Below, one piece after another: positions 43,094 through 52,594 of a stretch of DNA of 64,000 nt. The position numbers were made by a program, and so were the translations under genes. The stretch covers positions 186,001 to 250,000 of the forward strand of contig CAWJDQ010000004.1 in the NCBI GenBank assembly GCA_963841695.1, read 5' to 3'. The stretch's first letter is position 1. Each line of letters starts with the position of its first letter. The notes under the pieces are model-generated. The model saw only the letters and a program-made list of their open reading frames with translations. It did no database searches and was not told the DNA's origin. The stretch is from RYN-230 sp963841695 (lineage in GTDB: Bacteria; Actinomycetota; Actinomycetes; Streptosporangiales; Streptosporangiaceae).

Positions 43094-45040
43094 TCAGGTG
43101 CCCGGGGATGACACGGGAAAGCCGGTGATCTGGATGATGGCGCCGCCGGAGACCTTGAACGCCTGGCGGACATGCTGCGGCGGCCGGGGGCGCGGGCCGG
43201 CGGCGGGACTGGTGAGGGCGACCGCGAGAACGATCGTGTCGCCCGTCACTTCGGCGCTGGTCACGCTGGCGCGGGTGTCGTGCGCCGCCGCGGCGTACCA
43301 GGCGAGCACCTGCTCTCTCGTGTGGCAGCCGTCCGGCCCGCTGCTGCCCCACTGGACCGCGGGATCGAGCAGCGACGCCAGCAGTTCCATGTCGCGCGAG
43401 TGGTACGCCTCGGTGAGCTGTTCCGCGATCTCGTGCATCAGGTCCGGGGCGGGCGGCCCGGCCGGCCCGCTGGCCGGCTGTGGGCGTTGCCCGCCGTCGC
43501 CCGGCCCGGCCTCGCTGTCGGGCTGGACGCCGTATTCGCGCAGCACCTCGGCGACCTCGCCGCTGGGCGGCTTGCCCGCCAGCCAGACTTCCTCGCGGGA
43601 GGCACCGGCGTTGAGCAGCACGCGCACTGTGGCTGGCCAGTCCCCCTGCCGGTCCGTGCTTTCCCCGCTGCCCACGGTGGCGTACGCGAGCGGCGTCCCG
43701 TCGAACCGCTCATCCCGGGCGTCGAGTTCGGCGCCGAGGCGGAGCAGGTACCGGACCGTGCAGGCGCGGCCGGCGTAGGCCGCGGTGTGCAGCGCCGTCT
43801 CACCCCAGTGGTTGCGGGCATCCGGAGGAAGACCGAGGCCGACCAGGAGGCGCACCGCGCCGGCCGGGGCGCCGCAGGCCGCGCCGGGCAGCACGCCGGG
43901 CTCGTCGGCGGCCAGGCGTTCGGCGAGCCCGGGATGCGTGGCCACCAGCCGCTCTGCTTCGGCCCGGTCGGCTCGCATGCAGGCACCAAGCAGCCGGTCG
44001 GCGTCGGTGACCTCGTCGCGTGCGCCGTGGCTGGCCAGGGCGGAGGCCGCGGCCTGGTGGCCGCCCCGGATCGCGCGCCGCAGCGGGGTCAGCCCATCGT
44101 CAGGGTCGGCCACGTCTGGGTCGGCGCCGGCGCCGAGCAGCGCCTCGACGGCCTCGGCCGGGCCGTGGCCGGCCGCCGGTGAGAGCGCGCGGGTGGCCAG
44201 GGCAGCCACCTCGGCGGGCTCGGCGCGGGCCGCCGCATCCAGCAGCAGGCGCAGGGCGGACGGGTTGCCTGCGCTGGCCGCCGCGTCCACCGCCCAGGTG
44301 GCCGCGACCGCCGCGCCGTGGCTGAGCAGCAGTTCCAGGCACGCGCAGTCGGGGTAGGTGGCCGCCTGGTACAGCGCATCACCATCGTCAGCCGGCGCGC
44401 CGCGGTCGAGCAGCAGCCCGGTGATGGCCGGATTGTTCACGGCCACCGAGCCGCCCAGGGCGGAGCGCCGGCCGTGGCCTGCGTCGGTGGTGGCTGGGCT
44501 GGCCCCAGCGTCTAGCAGCACGTGGGTCACCGCGGTGAGCCCGGCCGCCCGGGCGGGGTCGATCCGGTGCCAGTGTGAGTAGCACGCATACAGCAGCGGC
44601 GGCCAGCCACGGTCGTCATCCAGGCTCACGGCCAGGGTGGGGTCAGTGGCGATGAACTCACCGACCAGCCCTGCCTCGCCCAGCGCCGCGGCGGCGAACA
44701 CGCTGGCCTGCCCGATCCGGGGGTCACCGGCCACTAGCCGGGCCGCCTCCCGCGTCCGGCCCGTCACGCTGGCGGTCAGGAACGCCGAGACGTGCGGGGA
44801 CCGCCGCCCCGCGCGGGCATCGACCTCCGCCTTCAGGGTGGGCCAGCTGGGGAAGCCGTGTTCGCGTGCGATGGTCAGCTGGGCGGTGGCCAGCGTGACC
44901 GCGGCCGGGTCGCGGGCCGCAACCGAGCGGGCGATCCGCTCAAGCGCGGCCGTGCCGCCCGCGCGTGCGCTGTCGCGCAGCTCCTTGGCCTGGCGGCGAA
45001 GCTGGCGCAGATCCGGGCGTTCGGGCAGCGGCTGGGACAT
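43094..45040 (-). CDS. ankyrin-repeat protein with C-terminal SnoaL/NTF2-like domain
   Basis: A 648-residue protein. The N-terminal helical region (LRQLRRQAKELRDSARAG... LTIAREHGFPSWPTLKAEVDAR) is common in front of bacterial ankyrin proteins. Several ankyrin-like units follow, for example GWPPLLYACYSHW, AAGLTAVTHVLLDAGASP, PAITGLLLDRGAPADDGDALYQA, GLTPLRRAIRGGHQAAASALASHGA and WGETALHTAAYAGRACTVRYLLRLGAEL. The last 110 residues (LMHEIAEQLTEAYHSRDMELLASLLDPAVQWG) form a SnoaL/NTF2-like pocket. It probably mediates protein or ligand binding; the partner is unknown. GGAGG precedes ATG 45040. Confidence 0.85.
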   Translation of the reverse strand: MSQPLPERPDLRQLRRQAKELRDSARAGGTAALERIARSVAARDPAAVTLATAQLTIAREHGFPSWPTLKAEVDARAGRRSPHVSAFLTASVTGRTREAARLVAGDPRIGQASVFAAAALGEAGLVGEFIATDPTLAVSLDDDRGWPPLLYACYSHWHRIDPARAAGLTAVTHVLLDAGASPATTDAGHGRRSALGGSVAVNNPAITGLLLDRGAPADDGDALYQAATYPDCACLELLLSHGAAVAATWAVDAAASAGNPSALRLLLDAAARAEPAEVAALATRALSPAAGHGPAEAVEALLGAGADPDVADPDDGLTPLRRAIRGGHQAAASALASHGARDEVTDADRLLGACMRADRAEAERLVATHPGLAERLAADEPGVLPGAACGAPAGAVRLLVGLGLPPDARNHWGETALHTAAYAGRACTVRYLLRLGAELDARDERFDGTPLAYATVGSGESTDRQGDWPATVRVLLNAGASREEVWLAGKPPSGEVAEVLREYGVQPDSEAGPGDGGQRPQPASGPAGPPAPDLMHEIAEQLTEAYHSRDMELLASLLDPAVQWGSSGPDGCHTREQVLAWYAAAAHDTRASVTSAEVTGDTIVLAVALTSPAAGPRPRPPQHVRQAFKVSGGAIIQITGFPVSSPGT

Positions 45041-45254
45041 GGCGTCTCCCTCCACGCCTGCGGTCCGCGTGTCAGGCCGGGGAAGAGGCCACAGCAGGGC
45101 AATCGGCAAGCCGGAAGGTGGACTCAGTCCTTCCCGCGGACCCGGCAGCGCCCTCCTGCGCACGCGCCACCCTACTAGACGACGTGCTGACGGGCGCTGA
45201 TCCTGGGCCTGGTCAGGCCTCTGGTTCATGACCTGGCCGACGAGTCCGTCCCGG

Positions 45255-46925
45255 TCAGGTTCCCGGCCGCGCACCCGGTCTGGCCTGCGGGTTTATCACC
45301 GGAGAGCAGCACAGCAGGGCTACCGGAATCGCGTGCATCACGTGCGTCTCAGGCTGGGGCCCGAGGCCGGACGCGGGCGCCGCAGCGTGCGCCACGGCGG
45401 CGGGTGCGGGGGCGCCGGCGGGTGCGGGTGCGGGTGCGGGTGCGGGGGGCGGAGCTTCCGCCGCGGTTGCGGCGGCAGCCCGGAGTTCGGCCAGGCGCTG
45501 CCGGGATGGGAGCAGGGTGATCGCGAGGATCACGCCAAGACCGAAGATGCCTGCGGACACCGCGAAGGCTACGGTGTAACCGTGGGTGGCCGCAGTCGCC
45601 GGCGCCAGCGGCCCCGTGTGGTGCGCGACGAGGTAGCTGGCCGCCGCGGTCAGCGCGATGGTGCTCAGCGCGGACGTCCCGATCGACCCGCCGACCTGCT
45701 GCATGGTGTTGACCAGCGCGGAGGCCACGCCTGAGTCCTGGCGCTGGACGCCAGCCGTGGCCGTGTTAATGGCCGGGGCGAAGATCATGCCGAAGCCCAG
45801 GCCCATGATGATCAGGGCGGGCAGGATGCCGACCAGGTAACTCGAGGTCACGGTGAGCTGGGTCAGGTAGCTCATCGCGGCGGTGCCGCACAACATGCCG
45901 GTCGTGATCAGGACGCGCGGCCCGAACCGGGGCAGGGTCACGATGCTGGAGACATTGGAGCTGACCAGGATGCAGCCGATCATCGGCAGGAAAGCCAGCC
46001 CGCTGGTCACCGGGCTGTAGCCCTTGACTTCCTGCAGGTAGTAGGTGAGGAACAGGAAAACACCGAAGATCGCGATTCCCGACAGGCCGACCGCGACGTA
46101 AGAGCCGCCCCGGGTGCGGTCCAGGATCACCCGCAGCGGCAGCAGCGGGTGGCTGGACCGCTGCTCGGCGACGACGAACCCGGCCAGCAGGAGGACGCCG
46201 AAGACCAGGGAGCCGATGGTCAGCGGAGCGGTCCAGCCGCCGGTCTCGGCGTGGGAGAAGCCGAACACGATAAGGAACAGCCCGGCGCAGGCCAGTACCG
46301 CCCCGGGCCAGTCCATCCGCGGCCGGGTGGCGGGTCGGCTGCTCCGCATGAACGCCAGGGCGCCGGTCACGGCGAGGGCGGCAAAGAACAGGTTGATGTA
46401 CAGCGTCCAGCGCCAGGACAGGTACTGGGTGAGCACCCCGCCGAGGATCAGGCCCACGCCGCCGCCGCCGGCTGCCACCGAGCCGAAGACACCGAAGGCC
46501 CGCCCCCGCTCGCGCGGGTCCTGGAAGGTGCTGACCAGGGTGCCGAGCGCGGACGGCGCGAGGATGGCGCCGAACGCGCCCTGCAGCGTCCGGGCCGCCA
46601 CCAGCATCTCGAACGAAACGGCGGCGCCGCCGATGGCCGAGGAGACGGCGAATCCGGCCAGGCCCGTGATGAAGACCCACTTGCGGCTGTACATATCGCC
46701 CAGCCGGCCGCCGACCAGCAGCAGGCTGCCGAAGGCCAGGGCGTAGGCCGTGATCACCCATTGCCGGTCGCTGTTCGGGAACCCGAGCGAACGCTGGGCC
46801 GACGGCAGCGCGATGTTCACGACCGTGGAATCCAGCACCACCATCAGCTGGGCCACCGCCACCACGACCAGGATCAGCCAGCGCCGGTCGGCGATGGGGG
46901 CCGGCGAGGCGACTGGCTGGGCCAT
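45255..46925 (-). CDS. DHA2-family (EmrB/QacA-like) drug efflux MFS transporter
   Basis: A 556-residue transporter with 14 transmembrane helices. Helix 1 region VVVAVAQLMVVLDSTVVNIALPSAQRSLGF is the DHA2 motif D1. GGRLGDMYSRKWVF is motif A. The helix-5 motif C is GGVGLILGGVLTQYLSWRWTLYIN. It exports drugs or metabolites using the proton gradient. The C-terminal tail is an unusual Pro/Ala-rich run (APPPAPAPAPAPAGAPAPA) encoded by a GCGGGT-type six-base repeat at about 45410-45446. A HxlR regulator lies just upstream on the same strand. Confidence 0.9.
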   Translation of the reverse strand: MAQPVASPAPIADRRWLILVVVAVAQLMVVLDSTVVNIALPSAQRSLGFPNSDRQWVITAYALAFGSLLLVGGRLGDMYSRKWVFITGLAGFAVSSAIGGAAVSFEMLVAARTLQGAFGAILAPSALGTLVSTFQDPRERGRAFGVFGSVAAGGGGVGLILGGVLTQYLSWRWTLYINLFFAALAVTGALAFMRSSRPATRPRMDWPGAVLACAGLFLIVFGFSHAETGGWTAPLTIGSLVFGVLLLAGFVVAEQRSSHPLLPLRVILDRTRGGSYVAVGLSGIAIFGVFLFLTYYLQEVKGYSPVTSGLAFLPMIGCILVSSNVSSIVTLPRFGPRVLITTGMLCGTAAMSYLTQLTVTSSYLVGILPALIIMGLGFGMIFAPAINTATAGVQRQDSGVASALVNTMQQVGGSIGTSALSTIALTAAASYLVAHHTGPLAPATAATHGYTVAFAVSAGIFGLGVILAITLLPSRQRLAELRAAAATAAEAPPPAPAPAPAPAGAPAPAAVAHAAAPASGLGPQPETHVMHAIPVALLCCSPVINPQARPGARPGT

Positions 46926-47138
46926 GAGATCTCCCGATAAGCGGCGTGTGGCTGTGCCGGATCGCTACCGGGGGGCCGGAGCAACGATCGTCCAGCAGTG
47001 CCGCTGGGATAGCCGCCCCGCGACATCACTGCCTCTCGCCACCATAAGCACGCCCGGAAAGCCGCGTCTACCGGGGCCGGCAGCAGCCCCGGCCGGGCCG
47101 GAGCGCGACCGCCCAGAACGCGTGCCGGCCGAATCGGG

Positions 47139-47615
47139 TCAGGCGATCTTGCGGGCTCCCGGGCCGGGGACCGGGGTGACCTCGCGCGCGGAGTCCAGGA
47201 TGTGCCCGGCCTCGCAGGACAGCTGCAGCCGCACGGGCTGCCCGCAGTCACGGTGGCGGAGCACGACCGGCGGCCCGGCCGGCCCGGCCGCGTACCGGTC
47301 GCCCCACCGCATCAGCCCGACCAGCACCGGGTACAGGTCCAGGCCCTTCGCGGTCAGCCGGTACTCGTGCCGGCTGCGCTGGCCGCTGTCCTGGTACGGG
47401 ACCTTGCGCAGCAGTCCCTCGCCGGCCAGCCGGGCCAGCCGGTCGCTGAGCACCTGCCGGGGGATCCCGGTCCGGCGCTGCATGTCAGCGAACCGGTGCA
47501 CGCCGTTGAACGCCTCGCGCAGCACGAGGAACGTTGACCGCTCCCCGATGATCGCCACCGTGGCGCCGATCGCGCAGTTGGCCGGGTCGTAGTCCATCAT
47601 CCGGGTCCGTTCCAT
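47139..47615 (-). CDS. HxlR-family winged-helix regulator
   Basis: A 158-residue HxlR regulator. NCAIGATVAIIGERSTFLVLREAFNGVHRFADMQRRTGIPRQVLSDRLARLAGEGLL covers the helix-turn-helix, followed by the wing YRLTAKGLDLYPVL. A C-terminal HRDCGQPVRLQLSCEAGH with two Cys and two His could bind a metal or redox signal. HxlR proteins respond to aldehydes, quinones or oxidants. It likely represses itself, the divergent GNAT gene and the efflux pump downstream, through the palindrome at 47625-47647. Confidence 0.9.
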   Translation of the reverse strand: MERTRMMDYDPANCAIGATVAIIGERSTFLVLREAFNGVHRFADMQRRTGIPRQVLSDRLARLAGEGLLRKVPYQDSGQRSRHEYRLTAKGLDLYPVLVGLMRWGDRYAAGPAGPPVVLRHRDCGQPVRLQLSCEAGHILDSAREVTPVPGPGARKIA

Positions 47616-47624
47616 GATCCCAGG

Positions 47625-47647
47625 CTAAGTCTGGTTGACAGACTCAG
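47625..47647. promoter_or_regulatory. operator between divergent HxlR and GNAT genes
   Basis: CTAAGTCTG-GTTGA-CAGACTCAG is a 23-base inverted repeat with one mismatched pair (core AGTCTG-N5-CAGACT at 47628-47644). It covers the TTGACA -35 element of the GNAT gene and lies 10 bases upstream of the HxlR start. Confidence 0.6.
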
Positions 47648-47664
47648 CAAGTCGTGCCCATGCT
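47635..47664 (+). promoter_or_regulatory. promoter of the GNAT gene, leaderless-type
   Basis: TTGACA at 47635-47640 and CATGCT at 47659-47664, 18 bases apart. The predicted start coincides with the GTG at 47671, six bases past the -10. Confidence 0.45.
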
Positions 47665-47670
47665 GGGTCT

Positions 47671-48285
47671 GTGAACCGAACCCAGGAGGACGAGCCTCCC
47701 GCCCGCGTCACCGCCACGATCCGGCCGCCGGAGCCCGCCGACCTGGCCGCGCTCACCGGCTTCTTCGCCGGGCTGTCCCTGCGCACCCGGGTCCAGAGGT
47801 TCTTCGCGCCGGTCCGGCCGACTCCGGCCCTGGTCCGCCTGGCCTGCGGCCAGGGCGGGCGGGCGGGCGGCACGGATCCGGGCGCGCGGGCGGGCGGCAC
47901 CCATGCGCTGATCGCCGTGGCCGGCGGCGTCATCATCGGGCACGCCATGGCGGCGGACCGGCCCGGGACGCCGGGCGGCCCGGTGACCGAGATCGGCGTG
48001 GTGGTGGCCGACGCGTGGCAGGGGCATGGGGTGGGCTCGGCCCTGGTCCGGTCCCTGATCGGCCAGGCGCGGGCCCGCGGCGTGACGTCGCTCAGCATGG
48101 ACGTCCTGCCCGGCAACCACAAGGTGCTGGCCATGATCGCCGCACACTGGGCCGTGGTGCGCACGCACAGCGGCGCGGACTGCGTGACCCTCCAGGCCGG
48201 GCTGCCCCCCGCCCCCCGTCGCGCCTCCTCCAGACCCGCGAAGCGCCGCACCAGCCGCCCAGGACGGTCAATCCTGAGTAGCTGA
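47671..48285 (+). CDS. GNAT-family N-acetyltransferase
   Basis: A 204-residue acetyltransferase. ATIRPPEPADLAALTGFFAGLSLRTRVQRFF opens the domain. The acetyl-CoA site is EIGVVVADAWQGHGVGSALVRSLIGQARARG (about residues 109-139), followed by MDVLPGNHKVLAMIAAHW. The N-terminal layout resembles the GNAT modules fused to acyl-CoA synthetases, but here it is free-standing. The substrate is unknown. The GTG at 47671 lies at the predicted transcription start; the TTG at 47635 is inside the operator. It is probably repressed by the divergent HxlR protein. Confidence 0.85.
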   Translation: MNRTQEDEPPARVTATIRPPEPADLAALTGFFAGLSLRTRVQRFFAPVRPTPALVRLACGQGGRAGGTDPGARAGGTHALIAVAGGVIIGHAMAADRPGTPGGPVTEIGVVVADAWQGHGVGSALVRSLIGQARARGVTSLSMDVLPGNHKVLAMIAAHWAVVRTHSGADCVTLQAGLPPAPRRASSRPAKRRTSRPGRSILSS

Positions 48286-48371
48286 CCGGGGGATACTGGC
48301 AGGCGGCTGGCCGGGCTAGCGTGACTGTGCGGGAGCTATCTGCCCTGGGTCGCTGCCGCCTGGAGGGACAT

Positions 48372-49637
48372 ATGGACACCCCAGCCGCCGTGGCCAGGCG
48401 CCGTGGCTATGTGGTCACTGCGGCGGTGCTGGTCCTGGTGATGCTGGGTGGCACGCTGCCCGTCCCGCTGTACACGCTGTACGAGCGGGCCATGGGCTTC
48501 GGCCCCCTCGGCGTGACCGTGGTCTTCGCCGCCTACGTCCTCGGCACGCTGTTCGCGCTGGTCGCCCTGGGGGACCTGAGCGACCACGTCGGGCGGCGGA
48601 AGGTGCTGGCCCTCGCCGTGGCGTGTGCGGCGGTGAGCACCGGCCTGTTCCTGGCCGCGTCCGGGATCTGGTGGCTGATTGGGGCCCGCGTGCTGAGCGG
48701 AGCGGCCGCGGGCCTGGTCACGGGGACCGCCACGGCTGCATTGGCTGAGTTGCAGCCCCAGGATGACCATCGTGCCGCCGCCGTCGTGGCGTCCGGAAGC
48801 AACATGACCGGGCTGGGTCTCGGGCCGCTGATCGCCGGCCTGTTCGCCGAGTACGTGGCCATGCCCCTGCACAGTGTGTTCTGGACCTACCTGGGTATCT
48901 GCGCGGTCGCGCTGGCCGCCCTGCTGCTCATCCCGGAGACGGTCCGCAGTCCGGACCGGGTGATCAGCTTCCGGCCGCGTCTCGCCGCCCCGCCGGAGGT
49001 CCGCACCGCCCTGATCGGCGCGGGTCTGGGGGTATTCGCGGCGTTCACCGTGCTGGGGCTGTTCAGCAGCCTGGTGCCGACGTTCCTGCACGGGATCCTC
49101 GGTGTGCACAACCTGGCGCTCATCGGGGGCGCGTCGTTCCTGATCTTCGTGACCGCCGCGGTCAGCCAGGCCGTCTCGGCCGCGATGGCGAGCCGCCGCA
49201 GCCTGTGCGTGGGGCTGCCGTTGCTGCTCGTGTGCCTGGCCGCGCTCGAGTCCGCGCTGTTCGCCAAGGCCCTGTGGCCGTTCGTGCTGGGTACGCTCGC
49301 GGGCGGGGTGGCGGTGGGGTTCATCTTCCGCGGCGGGCTCAGCGAGCTGAACCGGCTCGCCGCGCCGCGGCACCGGGCCGCCGTGGTCTCCACGTTCTTC
49401 GTGGCCGCCTACGTCGGCCTGGGGCTGCCTGCGGTCCTTACCGGCCTCATCTCCCTGGCCGTCGGCCTGGTCGATGCGAGTGCCTACATCTCGGGCCTGG
49501 CCGCCGTAGCCGTCGGGGTGGCGTTCGCCGTCGTCCTGCGCTCCTTCGGCACCGCGCCCGCCCCCCGGCCGGCCGCCCGGCCCTGCGACAGCTGGTGCTC
49601 GCCCGCGGAGCCGGTCAGGATTTCCGCGCGGAGCTGA
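48372..49637 (+). CDS. MFS transporter
   Basis: A 421-residue membrane protein with twelve predicted helices. Motif A reads LGDLSDHVGRRKVLA. ASGSNMTGLGLGPLIAGLFAEY corresponds to the fifth helix. LSRH-type half repeats and the overall length fit small-molecule exporters, but the substrate cannot be inferred. A GGAGGG site at 48362-48367 is five bases before ATG 48372. The stop codon lies within a hairpin at 49624-49645 shared with the convergent signalling gene. Confidence 0.88.
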   Translation: MDTPAAVARRRGYVVTAAVLVLVMLGGTLPVPLYTLYERAMGFGPLGVTVVFAAYVLGTLFALVALGDLSDHVGRRKVLALAVACAAVSTGLFLAASGIWWLIGARVLSGAAAGLVTGTATAALAELQPQDDHRAAAVVASGSNMTGLGLGPLIAGLFAEYVAMPLHSVFWTYLGICAVALAALLLIPETVRSPDRVISFRPRLAAPPEVRTALIGAGLGVFAAFTVLGLFSSLVPTFLHGILGVHNLALIGGASFLIFVTAAVSQAVSAAMASRRSLCVGLPLLLVCLAALESALFAKALWPFVLGTLAGGVAVGFIFRGGLSELNRLAAPRHRAAVVSTFFVAAYVGLGLPAVLTGLISLAVGLVDASAYISGLAAVAVGVAFAVVLRSFGTAPAPRPAARPCDSWCSPAEPVRISARS

Positions 49638-49645
49638 CCGCGCGG
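49624..49645. terminator. hairpin between convergent MFS and phosphatase genes
   Basis: CCGCGCG (49624-49630) pairs with CGCGCGG (49639-49645) over an eight-base loop that holds the MFS stop codon. It is well placed to end transcription from both sides. Confidence 0.5.
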
Positions 49646-49648
49646 GCC

Positions 49649-52594
49649 TCAGCGGACGGTCCGGCTCATCCGGACGGTGGTCCCCCGGGCGCTCGGCTTG
49701 ATCACGACGTGGTCCATGAACGTCCTCATCATGGGCAGGCCGTGGCCGCGCCCGTTGCCGTTCGCGGTGGCGGACTTCCAGGTGCTGCCGTCGGCCACGG
49801 TGATCTCCAGGCGCGGGCCGCTGAGCTCCGCGGTGAGCCGGACCTCTTCCGCGGGATCGCTCCCGTAGGCGTGCTCGATCGCGTTGCTGCAGGCTTCGCT
49901 GGCCGCCAGTGTCACCTGGCTGGCCACCACCGGCTGCACGGCCGCCGCGGCCAGCCACCGCCGCAGGCTCCGCCGCATGCTGGCCAGGCTGGCCGGCACC
50001 GCGGGCAGGGTCAGCACCAGCCGCGCAGGCGGGTGCCGGTAGGTGAGCACCAGCACGTCGTCGCCGGAGCCCCCCGCGGGGACCAGGCCCCGCAGGACCC
50101 GGTCGGCCAGCTCATCCGGTGTGCGGCCCGCGTACCGCCGCAGGGCCTGCCCCGCCCTGCGGATGCCCAGGTCCAGCCGCTCCTGGCGCCCGACCAGGCC
50201 ATCGGTGTACAGCAGCAGCGCGGAGCCGGGCCGCAGCCGGGCGGTCGCCTCGGTGCGCACCTGGCCGGCCGGTGCGGCGAGCGGGACCGAGGTGGCCTGG
50301 TCCAGCAGTTCCGGCTCACGGTCGTCAGGATGGGCCAGCAGCGCGGGAGGATGCCCCGCGCTGCTGTAGGTGATGGTCCCCGCGGCCGCGTCGATGATGG
50401 CGCAGAACACCGTGCTGGCCAGCGCCCCGGTGAGCCCCTCCGCGAACTTGTCTAGGTCGGTGATGACCCGCGCCGGCCCGTGGTTGCGGAGCAGCAGCGC
50501 CCGGCAGCCGCTGCGCAGCTGGCTCATGATCACGGCTGCGCCGAGCCCGCGGCCCACGCAGTCACCGACCACGATCCCGAGGCGGCCGTCGTCGAGCCGA
50601 GCCACGTCGTACCAGTCCCCACCCACCTCCACCGGGCGCATCGCGGGCTCGTAGCGCACCCCGAACCCGGCGGGCAGGTCCTGCTGGCCGAGGAGAGAGT
50701 GCTGCAGGGCCAGCGCGAGGTCACGGGCCTGCTCGTAGTGGATGGCGCGGGCCAGCGCATGGCCCAGATGCGCGGACAGCAGGCCGAACAGCACCCGGTC
50801 CTGGAAGCTCAGCCGGCCGCGGGTGCCGCGATCCAGCCAGATCGCCGCCTCGCCGCGGCCGACGTCCAGCCGGGTGGCCACGCACGCGGCCGACCCGTCA
50901 CCGCCCACTTCGGTCAGCATGTGCGGGGCCGGCTGCGAGCGTGCCGTCTCCAGCCCGCTGCGGGCGGCGTCGTCCAGCGCCGGCCAGCTGCCGACCTCCG
51001 GCACCCCGACCACGGACACCGCGGCGTGCGGGGGCCAGACCCCGGCGACCGCCCGGGAGGCCCCGAAAGCCTGGCGCAGTTCGGCCAGGCCGGCCCGGAG
51101 CACCTCGCCAATGTCGGCCGCACCGGCCAGGCCCGAGGCCAGCCTGGCCGCCGCCGCCTCGCGGTCACCCGCTTCGCGCTCAGCGGTCACGTCGCGGACC
51201 GTGCCGAGGAAGACCCGGCCGTGGCCGGCCCAGGCGGGGAGGGAACGCACGGTGGCCGCGACCCACCCCACCCGCCCGTCCGGGCGCCGGATCGGGCAGG
51301 CGTACTCGGCGCCGTCGGTGCCCCGCGCGTCCCGGATCACGGCGTCGAACACCTGCTTGAGCTCCGGCTGCTGGACGGGATCGGGCTGCCATGGGTAGGG
51401 CGGGGAGAAGGGCAGGTCCTCCGGGCCGTAGCCGAGGATCTCGCCGAAGGACTCATTCACCTCCAGGACGACCCCCTCCTCGTCGCAGACGAAGAATCCT
51501 TCCTTCATCGTGTCGATTAGGGCGCGGCAGAAGCGTGACTCGGGTCGGCCGAGCCGGGACAGCTGCACGGCGGAATCCCGCCCCGGGCCGGTGAGCGCGG
51601 CCGGCCGGGCGGCCCCCGGCCCGGTTCGGGGGAAATCCGGCTGGGCGGTGACCAGCTTGCCGAGCTGGCGCGCCGTGAGGTCGAAGAAGGCCTGGTACTC
51701 CTCATCGAGGGGGCGGTACGGGCTGACCCCGCAGCACAGCACGCCGGCCGCCCGGCCAGTGGCGGCCGTGATCGGCAGCAGGACCGCGGCCTCGGGCGGC
51801 GCGTCGCCGGCCACGGCCCCCTGCTGCCCCAGTCCGGCGAGCACCCGCGGTTCCTGGGTGCAGAGCACCCGGCTGATCTCGTCCTGCAGCGCCGTGCGGA
51901 CGGTGAAGTCGGCGAGCGCCTCGGGGGACGCGAACCCGGTGGAGCCGGCCAGCGCGGGACTCCCACGACCCGGCCCGGCCAGGTAGGTCACGGCGAACGG
52001 CACGTCGGCCGGGTTGCCGGCCAGGACGAGCATCGCCGCCCGGCACGCTTCACCCGCAGCGGGCATCTCCGCCACCGGGACGGAGCCGAGCCGGTGCAGG
52101 GTGGCCCGGCGGCGCCCGGCCAGCACGCGGGCGGTCGTCTCGGTGGCGGCACAGAACACGCCGCCGATCCGGTCGCCTGGCCCCTTGATCGGGCTGTAGG
52201 AAAAGGTGAAGTACCGCTCCTCCGGGTAGCCGGTCCGCTTCAGCATCAGCAGCTGGTCCTCGCAGCAGGCGGGCGTCCCGGTGCGGAGCACGCCGGTGAG
52301 CGCCGGCCCGATCGTGGGCCACATCTCCGCCCAGGCCTGCTCGGCCGGCCTGCCCAGCGAGCATGGATGCTTATCACCCAGGATGGACCGGCAGGCATCG
52401 TTGTGGAGCAGCCGGAACTCTCGTCCCCAGAAGATCGCCATGGGCAGCCGGGAGGCCGTGCAGATGCCGGCGGCCGTGCTCAGGCTGGCCGGCCACGTCT
52501 CCCGCGGGCCGAGTGGCGTCCCGGACCAGTCGTGCGTCCTCGTCATCCGGCCGGGATCCATGGGTTCAGCTGCGCCGTGGCCTGGCACGCTCAT
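49649..52594 (-). CDS. PAS-GAF-PAS-GAF-PP2C(SpoIIE)-HATPase signalling protein
   Basis: A 981-residue cytoplasmic multi-domain protein. Two PAS domains (about 45-160 and 345-470; the second begins ALIDTMKEGFFVCDEEGVVLEVNESFGEILGYG) alternate with two GAF-like domains. The PP2C phosphatase has VEVGGDWYDVARLDDGRLGIVVGDCVGRGLGAAV and SSAGHPPALL, LLLYTDGLVGR and SGDDVLVLTY, with the metal-binding Asp residues kept. The last 125 residues are an RsbW-like kinase domain with TLAASEACSNAIEHAYG (N box) and GHGLPMMRTFMD (G box). It can thus in principle both dephosphorylate and phosphorylate a STAS protein; its gene overlaps by 29 bases the stop of just such a protein. Confidence 0.92.
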   Translation of the reverse strand: MSVPGHGAAEPMDPGRMTRTHDWSGTPLGPRETWPASLSTAAGICTASRLPMAIFWGREFRLLHNDACRSILGDKHPCSLGRPAEQAWAEMWPTIGPALTGVLRTGTPACCEDQLLMLKRTGYPEERYFTFSYSPIKGPGDRIGGVFCAATETTARVLAGRRRATLHRLGSVPVAEMPAAGEACRAAMLVLAGNPADVPFAVTYLAGPGRGSPALAGSTGFASPEALADFTVRTALQDEISRVLCTQEPRVLAGLGQQGAVAGDAPPEAAVLLPITAATGRAAGVLCCGVSPYRPLDEEYQAFFDLTARQLGKLVTAQPDFPRTGPGAARPAALTGPGRDSAVQLSRLGRPESRFCRALIDTMKEGFFVCDEEGVVLEVNESFGEILGYGPEDLPFSPPYPWQPDPVQQPELKQVFDAVIRDARGTDGAEYACPIRRPDGRVGWVAATVRSLPAWAGHGRVFLGTVRDVTAEREAGDREAAAARLASGLAGAADIGEVLRAGLAELRQAFGASRAVAGVWPPHAAVSVVGVPEVGSWPALDDAARSGLETARSQPAPHMLTEVGGDGSAACVATRLDVGRGEAAIWLDRGTRGRLSFQDRVLFGLLSAHLGHALARAIHYEQARDLALALQHSLLGQQDLPAGFGVRYEPAMRPVEVGGDWYDVARLDDGRLGIVVGDCVGRGLGAAVIMSQLRSGCRALLLRNHGPARVITDLDKFAEGLTGALASTVFCAIIDAAAGTITYSSAGHPPALLAHPDDREPELLDQATSVPLAAPAGQVRTEATARLRPGSALLLYTDGLVGRQERLDLGIRRAGQALRRYAGRTPDELADRVLRGLVPAGGSGDDVLVLTYRHPPARLVLTLPAVPASLASMRRSLRRWLAAAAVQPVVASQVTLAASEACSNAIEHAYGSDPAEEVRLTAELSGPRLEITVADGSTWKSATANGNGRGHGLPMMRTFMDHVVIKPSARGTTVRMSRTVR

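Noticed and set aside
45405..45450. GCGGGT six-base repeats as a regulatory element
   Set aside because: They encode the Pro/Ala tail of the efflux protein and are explained by that.
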